Made by a program: the position numbers and the translations under genes. 64,000 nucleotides of DNA. It comes from Arthrinium phaeospermum. Taxonomy: Eukaryota > Ascomycota > Sordariomycetes > Amphisphaeriales > Apiosporaceae. Under the pieces are notes generated by a model that saw nothing but the letters and a program-made list of their open reading frames with translations, was not told the origin of the DNA and did not search any database. Location of the stretch: positions 558,001 to 622,000 of the forward strand of contig QYRS01000008.1 in NCBI GenBank assembly GCA_006503535.1. Reading direction: 5' to 3'. Of this stretch, positions 57,342 to 64,000 are shown piece by piece. Positions within the stretch are counted from its first letter, which is position 1. Each line of letters opens with the position of its first letter.

Positions 57342-58424
57342 CTACTGGGGAACCTGCAAAAGGAGCTTTCCAGTTGTCTTCCGGCTCTCCAGGTCAATGT
57401 GAGCCTGCTTGGCATTCTCGAGTTGGTATGTGGTTGTCTTCTCCAACTTGACGATGCCCTTTTCGATCATCCCGAGCAGCTCGGTCGCGTACTTGTTGAA
57501 TTCCTCGGCAGTGACTATGTATCCGAAGAGCGTAGGCCGCATGAGCTTCAGGTTCTTTGCCGGTGTCCCGGCACTAAGTCGCAGGGGATCGACCGGCGGG
57601 ACGGCACCACTGGCGTTGCCAAAGACGCAGAGGGTCGCCTTCCTCGCGGCCAGCTGCAGGTCCGCCTCGAACGTGGCTGCGCCCACGCCGTCGAAAACAC
57701 AGTCGATACCGTGCCCCTCGGTGATCTTCATGACCTCGGCCACGATCTCGTCGGGCGTCTTCCGCGAGCTGATGGCCCATTGCGCTCCGTTCTTCTTGGC
57801 GGTTTCCATCTTCTCGGGGGTCCCGGCCGTGCCGATGACCTTGGCGCCGATAGACGAGCACATCTCACAGAGGATCGAGCCGACGCCCCCGGCGGCGGCA
57901 TGGACAAGGATCCACTCCCCGGCCTTGACTGGATGGGCCTCGCGAATGAAGGTCAATGCAGTCAGTCCCTGGAGGAGAGACGCGGCGGCCGTCTGGGTCG
58001 TGACGTTGTCCGGGAGCTTGATGCAGGTATGGGGCGAGATGACGTTGTACTGCGCGTAGGAGCCACGGGTGGAAGCCAAGTAGCCAACGCGGTCACCCGC
58101 CTTGAAGTTCGAGACGGATGGGTGTACATCGACGACGATACCACCAGCCTCACCCCCAGTGATCATGGGCATAGGCGCCTTGTAAAGCCCCTTTCGGAAG
58201 TAGCTATTCTCGCCATTGTCAGTAACGTAAAGTGACACGGCACACGCCCTCTCAAGAGGGGGGACTCACGTATCAATGTAGTTGACACCGACCCATTCGT
58301 TCTTGACCAGGATTTTGCCTTCACTCAACTGAGGTACTGCGATATCAGTCTTCCATTGGAGGACTTGTGCATCTCCCGGCTCCTCGATGAGGATGCCGGA
58401 CATGGTCTGTGGGATCGATGCCAT
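57342..58424 (-). CDS. ZTA1: Quinone oxidoreductase, zeta-crystallin/Zta1 type
   Basis: The two exons are 58424-58270 and 58203-57342, giving 338 residues. The 66-bp intron (GTGAGT, AATAG) joins GVNYIDT to YFRKGLYKAP. The MDR fold is complete: GROES-like N-terminus with the GGEAGGIV block, the QGLTALTF helix, and the NADPH Rossmann motif VHAAAGGVGS. There are no zinc-ligand cysteines, as in quinone reductases. The enzyme reduces quinones with NADPH and is linked to oxidative stress in yeast (Zta1). The length is normal for the family. Confidence 0.93.
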
Positions 58425-59559
58425 TGTCGTGTGTATATAGTGTTATTATTCTGGATTAACTGGAGGCAGAGGATGGCTAGTGTTGTGATAGCCGGCTGAG
58501 AATCTGGTTATCACGGCAATTGTATGTGGATAGGTAATGAGATGTATTCGGAAAGCCCGCAACTTCCGAACGGCGGGGTAAGCCGGGTGGAGGAGGAGGC
58601 CCTCATATTCATCACAGATACACGTACAGCAGCTATCAAGGTTACGGTTTGCCACCTCCGGGTATACTTGCAGGTGGCACTTGCCTACATGATTGGGCTT
58701 TGTTTGAGCCATGTTTGGGTTGCTTGGTAATCCAACAAAATACTACCTGCTTTGGCTTGCAAACGGCCTCCAACTTGAGCCTGCATAGCGGATGCCAGAA
58801 ACTGGCTCTTCATGTCAACAAGACATGGATCCCAAGGACTAGAAGAGGAGAGCACTTCTGCATATGTACCTTACGTAGAGCTGGTACGATGATCTTTGTT
58901 ACTTCCCTGGCAGCCTGTGCTTATATTTAGATATGGCTGTCGACAACTGAGACGGGGAACCGGTTCCAATGGGTGGTATGGGGCGGGGGCGGGGCAGGGT
59001 TTACGTATGTTGTAGATTATTGATGCCAATTCATTGATTACCAGCAAACCAGCTCCCGGCCAGGTACGCTTCTGCGGGGGCGGCGGACTCCGATAGGCAG
59101 TCATGGCTGGCTACCTTCAATCTAGGTGCTACTTATATAGACTCAGCCCTGTATTGAGTAAACAGCGAGGCTGAATAAAATCCCCCTCCTGAGTTGAAAA
59201 AAAAAAGAGTGAGATTCTGATATTGGCACCGAACATCTCGATCGTCATTTTCCAAGTCTTGCAAAGAAGAGAAGCCAAGGATCAAATATAAGAACACCAA
59301 TAAGATTTAGGCTCGATACTCCCGTCTCTTCTTCCTCCTCCTTTACCTCCTAGACCCCACTATTCGACTCCAATCCTCACTTCCGGAGCTGCCCAACCTT
59401 ACATTGTTGTAGTAGTACAACATAGATCGCCAGACTCAGTAAGCCAAAAGCGGACATCGTCACATTCATACTTGTCCAGGTTGGGGATCCGATGTCATGC
59501 ACGATCTTACTAATGCCCGACTATAGGAACCAAAGAGACGACCAACCAAACCAGCAGCC
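58425..59559. other. Divergent intergenic region ZTA1 / 5-hydroxyisourate hydrolase
   Basis: 1.1 kb with both promoters. A run of A lies at about 59198-59207 and pyrimidine-rich leader sequence at 59320-59400. No gene is recognised. Confidence 0.6.
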
Positions 59560-59961
59560 ATGGCCGAAGTAGTCAAGGACAAGGACGCCATCACCTGCCA
59601 CATCCTGGACACCAGCATCGGCAAGCCGGCCCGGGGGGTGCGGGTGCGGCTGGAGGGCGGGCACGCGCCGCTCAAGCAGTTCGAGTCGCTGACGGACGAC
59701 GACGGCCGCATCAAGGCCTGGCTGCCCTTCAGCACCGACCGCGACTCGGGCGACGTGCCCACCTTCAGCCTCGACGACGTGCTGAGCGAGGTCGAGTCCA
59801 CCTCGGTCTGGACCCTCCGCTTCGACACGGGCGCCTACTTCGGCGAGGGCAACACCTTCTTCCCCGAGGTCGTTGTCACCTTCTCTGTCCAAAAGGGCCA
59901 GCACTACCACGTGCCCCTGCTGCTGTCGCCCTACAGCTACTCGACCTACCGGGGGAGCTGA
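59560..59961 (+). CDS. 5-hydroxyisourate hydrolase (transthyretin-like)
   Basis: A single exon of 133 residues. The N-terminal signature is ITCHILDTSIGKPARGV, with the catalytic His. The middle Arg in GRIKAWLPF and the C-terminal YRGS tetrapeptide complete the active-site set; YRGS is diagnostic for the hydrolase against true transthyretin. It converts 5-hydroxyisourate to OHCU in the purine/urate degradation pathway, downstream of urate oxidase. No peroxisomal targeting signal is visible, so a cytosolic form is likely. GC3 is extremely high. No other urate gene is nearby. Confidence 0.95.
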   Translation: MAEVVKDKDAITCHILDTSIGKPARGVRVRLEGGHAPLKQFESLTDDDGRIKAWLPFSTDRDSGDVPTFSLDDVLSEVESTSVWTLRFDTGAYFGEGNTFFPEVVVTFSVQKGQHYHVPLLLSPYSYSTYRGS

Positions 59962-60802
59962 AGGGGGTTTCGATTCTGAGAGAAGGAAGGAAGGGATTGG
60001 TATGGAGGCTGCTATCTATTTAGGAGGTTGTTGATGGTGTTTGGTGCGGCACAACTGCTGAAGTTTCAGGGAAAAGGCAACCATTGGCGATGTTGCACAC
60101 GATATGAACAGTGCCTGGGTATGCTAGACCGCTATCATCTTCAGGTAAAATACCACGCGGGTACTTGCTATCTCTGTCTTACGCTACAGTAAAACATGTT
60201 CATGACGATTTGGGCCATATCTGAACACTGATTCAAGATCAAGATCACCTGGAAGTATACGGAGTACGGTAGTAAGACAGCTACAGCTCCAATGAATCTC
60301 AAGAAACAATAGAGCACGAGCCTTAAGAAAGAGCATACATACACTGGTCAGATACTTCCCACCTTAGGCATTACGAAGGTCCAAGTACTGACTGCTCTAT
60401 ATCTGGAGATATCATGAACTTTATGGTCGGAATATTGCCTGGGCTCTCGGCTGGAATATGGTCATACCATCAATGTATCTGATATCATGGGCGGAACTAG
60501 GTTAAGGTACTAGGCTGCCCCGCCATTGGATTGAGTGAAATGGAGGGGCACTAGGTTACGTAGGGACCCTTGCATGTGGTTCAGATCAATTTGATACTAG
60601 AGTTGTCCAAGATATTCCATTGCTGTCCACCAATTACCTACACGTAATACTTGTACGTCAGTCTTTCCTAGGTGCACGAAAGAAGCCACTCGTTCGCGAC
60701 AACGGCACGCACACGCACTCGACACCCAGCATCAATACGAAATAGAAGAAAGAGGAAAATAACAAGCGAAAACCCACACCCGACGACGACAACCAGAACA
60801 CC
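59962..60802. other. Intergenic region upstream of GET3
   Basis: The 3' flank of the hydrolase gene and the GET3 promoter. The 120 bases before 60803 are A/C-rich leader sequence. No gene is seen. Confidence 0.6.
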
Positions 60803-61919
60803 ATGGCCTCCACCGCCGTAGTCTCGGCCGACGACGGCCTCGAGCCGACGCTGCAGTCGATCCTCGACCAGAAGTCGCTGCGCTGGATCTTCGTCGGCGG
60901 CAAGGGCGGCGTGGGCAAGACGACGACGTCGTGCTCGCTGGCCATCCAGCTCGCCAAGGTGCGCCGCTCCGTCCTGCTCATCTCCACCGACCCCGCCCAC
61001 AACCTGTCCGACGCCTTCTCCCAGAAGTTCGGCAAGGAGGCCCGCCTCATCGACGGCTTCGACAACCTCAGCGCCATGGAGATCGACCCCAACGGCAGCA
61101 TCCAGGACCTGCTGGCCGGGCAGGGCGAGGAGTCCAACGCCGACCCCCTGGCCGGCGGCATGGGCGGCATGATGCAGGAGCTGGCCTTTGCGGTAAGTTG
61201 TTACTACATACTGTTTGGGTAGCATGGTGGCTTGTACGACGTAGCCAGACAAAAGCATGAGACTAACTTTGGGACCAAATTCGTAGATCCCCGGTATCGA
61301 TGAGGCCATGTCCTTCGCCGAAGTCCTGAAGCAAGTCAAGTCGCTCTCGTACGAGACCATCATCTTCGACACGGCGCCGACGGGCCACACGCTGCGCTTC
61401 CTGCAGTTCCCCTCGGTGCTCGAGAAGGCGCTGGCCAAGATCTCGCAGCTGTCGTCGCAGTACGGCCCGCTGCTGAACGGGTTCCTGGGGTCCAACGGCT
61501 CGCTGCCCAACGGCCAGAACCTGGGCGAGATGATGGAGAAGCTCGAGGGCCTGCGCGCCACCATCAGCGAGGTCAACACGCAGTTCAAGGACGAGAACCT
61601 GACGACCTTCGTCTGCGTCTGCATCGCCGAGTTCCTGTCCCTGTACGAGACGGAGCGCATGATCCAGGAGCTCGCCACCTACGGCATCGACACCCACTGC
61701 ATCGTCGTCAACCAGCTGCTCTTCCCCAAGCAGTCGAGCGCCTGCGACCAGTGCAACGCCCGCCGCAAGATGCAGAAGAAGTACCTCGACCAGATCGAGG
61801 AGCTCTACGACGAGTTCAACGTCGTCCGCATGCCCCTGCTCGTCGAGGAGGTCCGCGGCAAGGAGAAGCTCGAGCGCTTCAGCGACATGCTGATCACTCC
61901 CTATGTGCCGCCGGAGTAG
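60803..61919 (+). CDS. GET3: ATPase Get3 (tail-anchored protein targeting)
   Basis: The two exons are 60803-61192 and 61287-61919, giving 340 residues. The 94-bp intron (GTAAGT, CGTAG) joins MMQELAFA to [10 protein letters not shown] in phase 0. The deviant P-loop is [10 protein letters not shown], Switch I has [10 protein letters not shown], and Switch II has [10 protein letters not shown]. The hydrophobic-groove helix region and the zinc CXXC ([10 protein letters not shown]) that joins the dimer are present. Get3 captures tail-anchored membrane proteins in the cytosol and delivers them to the ER receptor Get1/Get2. Codon use is strongly GC3-biased. Confidence 0.96.
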
Positions 61920-62797
61920 TAGAAGAGGGGAAGAGGGAAGAGAAAGAAACAGTAAACCACCTATACCAATACCAAACAAATCCCAAATGAAGAGAAAGAA
62001 TCAAAGTAATATGCGACAATTGATCATGCTTGCTACGATACGTTCACGATGCGAATGATTTCATTGCAAACAGGATAGGCGTTGTTACTACCTGCCTACG
62101 TACACCTCTGTTTGGAAACGCTGGAGCCAAACGGAAGCCTTGGGGAAATACTAGACTTTTCATCGTTCCCTTGTAGTTGTAGACGGCCGATTCGATACCT
62201 AGTATTCAGAAATATAGAACATGATCAAATCACTATCACTTTGTTTATTACTAAGGTATAATGGAGAGAATTTCATGTCTTGATTGATTCGTTATGTACG
62301 TCTCAAGAACGAGGACTGGACTTCTACTGTTCCAGGCCCCCTTTGTATACAGGGAGAGAAGAGGGAAATAAATATGCATCCCCTTGACTGCGACAGCCCC
62401 AATTGGGCTGGTGTCGATCAAATGCCCCTTTCGTAGAGTCCGCGAAACGCCCGGAACGCCTCATGCAGTCCATCCATAATGGGACCTGTGTTGTTGTTTG
62501 TCTCCTCCCTTCTTATCCTCAAATAGAATGCTGCCAAATATCAATGTCCAAAGTATGTATGTGGACAGACCGCCCGTTTGGTTTTCATGATGCCTAAAAT
62601 TGTTTCCGCCGCCCTCCCTCCCAAGATCCCCCTAATGCAACGCCGAGGTCGATCGGAAAACGCAGGTCCAATCTAATGCCATGTCGTATCTTTCCTTATG
62701 CGTCTGTGCCTCGTGCGCAAGGTGTCGAGCGTGAGAAGATGGGGTGTGCTATATTACAAGACCGTAGAGGGCAAAAGGGCGATTAAGTAGGTGAGCC
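61920..62797. other. Convergent intergenic region GET3 / MPE1
   Basis: 878 bases of 3' flank for both genes. No gene or striking repeat is seen. Confidence 0.6.
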
Positions 62798-64000
62798 TCA
62801 TAGCTCCCTGTAGTCGCTAGGCCGATTCCTCCGCTGCCTGTTTTGATGGCGGCCGGGGTTGACGGGCTTCCGGAAGTAGGCATCTTCGTCATTGCTGGGC
62901 TGTGTGAAGTTGGGTCTGTTCGGGTGTTGGTGCTGGAAACCGTTCATGTTGTTGTGGTGGTGGTTGTTGTTTCCCATGCCCATGTTTCCGCCAAAGTTGC
63001 CGAAACCACCGTTCATGTTGGGAAATCCACCCTGATTGAAGCCATTCATGCCCATCATGGGGTTCATCATATTCATCCCCATGTTCGGCATCATAGGCAT
63101 GCCCATAGGCATACCCATGGGCATGTTGGGGAAGCCGTTCATGCCGTTCATGCCCATCATGGGGTTCATCATCATGTTCGGCATCATACCTCCCATCATG
63201 TTCTGCTGCATTTCCCGGGCTTGCTGGGCCTTTTGCATAGCCTTGGGCGCCTTCGGTATCTTGGGGTTTTCAAGAAGCTCCTCCGCTGGCCGCTTCTTGG
63301 GGGCAGGATGCTCAGTCTCCGCCTGTGATGTGCCGTTGGCAGGCGGGTTGGGAGTAGCAGATGGGTTTGATGCATCAGTCGGTGGTGACTTGACTTGCGA
63401 TGTACTTGGTGTAGGAGACTTCGTCTTGTCTGTGGTATCAGCACTCGCTGCGGTGGTCTCGGCCTTCTTAGTGGCAGCATCGGCAGACGCCGTGCCATCA
63501 TCCGGAACTGGCGATGCTTGCTTGGGAGATTGCGCGGTGGTGGGACTCTTGGAGCGTTCCTTGGTCTTAGCAGCTATTTCCTTCTCCTTTAAGTACTCCT
63601 GAATCTTCTTAGAAGCTTCCTCGTCTGTCTTCAGGTCATCAATGAGGACACCCTCTGTCTGGCAAGCAGGACAGACGAAGTCACTCTCAATGAGAGCATT
63701 AGTGATGCAGTCATTGCAATATGTCTTCTCGCAACACGGGGTTTTCATTGGGTCTATGAAAAGCTTCTTGTCGACAGCGCAGAGCAGTCCCTTTTCCTCC
63801 AACTCCTTGTCCTCCTCCGATGCGGCTTTCTGAGCCGCAGCCGAAGTCTTGGTCTTGGCCTGGAATTGTTCCCATGAAGCCTTGTCAGGCTCTGCAATAA
63901 CATAGTCGCCCTCGGCATTGACCATGAGACCCGCGAGCGGTTTCACACCATCCTCGCCTTCGTTCTGCTGGAGCGCAGACTTATCAACCGTCTTCAAGAA
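62798..64000 (-). CDS. MPE1: Mpe1-like mRNA cleavage/polyadenylation factor, C-terminal part (5' end beyond the window)
   Basis: The visible 400 residues are open to the right edge, with no ATG at the break, so the gene continues outside. The zinc RING-like module is LLCAVDKKLFIDPMKT then CCEKTYCNDC and CPACQTEG. The Pro/Ser/Thr-rich linker follows, then a Met/Asn/Gly-rich tract (PNMMMNPMMGMNGMNG and similar), and a basic tail ending SDYREL. The expected N-terminal DWNN ubiquitin-like domain and CCHC knuckle would lie beyond 64000. Mpe1 (human RBBP6) is a subunit of the cleavage and polyadenylation factor and helps 3'-end processing of pre-mRNA in the nucleus. Confidence 0.9.
   Translation of the reverse strand, partial: FLKTVDKSALQQNEGEDGVKPLAGLMVNAEGDYVIAEPDKASWEQFQAKTKTSAAAQKAASEEDKELEEKGLLCAVDKKLFIDPMKTPCCEKTYCNDCITNALIESDFVCPACQTEGVLIDDLKTDEEASKKIQEYLKEKEIAAKTKERSKSPTTAQSPKQASPVPDDGTASADAATKKAETTAASADTTDKTKSPTPSTSQVKSPPTDASNPSATPNPPANGTSQAETEHPAPKKRPAEELLENPKIPKAPKAMQKAQQAREMQQNMMGGMMPNMMMNPMMGMNGMNGFPNMPMGMPMGMPMMPNMGMNMMNPMMGMNGFNQGGFPNMNGGFGNFGGNMGMGNNNHHHNNMNGFQHQHPNRPNFTQPSNDEDAYFRKPVNPGRHQNRQRRNRPSDYREL
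63036..63200 (-). repeat. Met/Asn/Gly/Pro-rich repeat in MPE1
   Basis: Two copies of a PMMGMNGF-like motif (NPMMGMNG) flank a run of PMGMPMGMPM. In DNA it is a series of CAT-containing hexamers. It is part of the disordered tail of the protein. Confidence 0.8.

Noticed and set aside
57318..58235. 305-codon plus-strand frame
   Set aside because: Antisense to the quinone reductase exon, composition typical of a shadow frame.
60668..61678. 336-codon minus-strand frame
   Set aside because: Antisense to GET3 exons and crosses the GET3 intron; no family features.

Overview
This window is nuclear DNA of a filamentous ascomycete, most likely a Sordariomycete. The evidence is many short introns (about 50-210 bp) with GTAAGT/GTACGT-type donors and TACTAAC-like branch points, a complete set of eukaryotic housekeeping genes on both strands, subunits of mitochondrial complexes I and III, and an acu-15/FacB-type acetate regulator. 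The genus cannot be fixed from the sequence alone. I count 27 protein-coding genes (the first and last cut by the window edges) and one spliceosomal U2 snRNA gene. I see no transposon, CRISPR array, rRNA or convincing tRNA.

Layout. 0-10 kb: NEM1-type phosphatase (-, cut at the left edge), eIF2B-beta (+), an unrecognised 1055-residue low-complexity/repeat protein (+), and the N-terminal acetyltransferase catalytic subunit Naa10/Ard1 (-). 10-25 kb: cytosolic methionyl-tRNA synthetase (-), an Lto1-like Fe-S adaptor (+), three mitochondrial genes in a row (complex I 21-kDa-type subunit -, prohibitin-1 -, QCR8 +), nucleoporin Nup85 (-), and a DUF676 lipid hydrolase (+). 25-35 kb: endonuclease III (+), a small AN1 zinc-finger protein (-), a 4.9-kb stretch without recognisable genes, and glutathione-dependent formaldehyde dehydrogenase (-). 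35-49 kb: RNA exonuclease REX3 (+), a DUF952 protein (-), a YchF/Ygr210-type GTPase with a 10-nt micro-exon (-), a SET-domain methyltransferase (+), a 3.2-kb gene-free region, and the acu-15/FacB regulator (+). 49-64 kb: a 2EXR protein (-), Pgc1-like glycerophosphodiesterase (-), GPI11/PIG-F (-), translin (-), U2 snRNA (-), a Zta1-type quinone reductase (-), 5-hydroxyisourate hydrolase (+), GET3 (+) and MPE1 (-, cut at the right edge).

The genes do not form one pathway. The window is a normal mosaic of core functions: translation (eIF2B, MetRS, Naa10), respiration, membrane lipid handling (Nem1, the DUF676 hydrolase, Pgc1), GPI anchors, tail-anchored protein insertion and RNA processing (U2, MPE1, REX3, translin). 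I did not find a clearly new multi-gene system. The least explained items are the repeat protein at 5266-8433, which mixes 18-residue and 11-residue helical repeats, the 10-nt micro-exon, two introns that stay in frame when retained, and large gene-free regions carrying a dispersed TACCTAC/GTAGGTA word. Exon borders were set by hand from splice signals, reading phase and family conservation; no alignment software was run.
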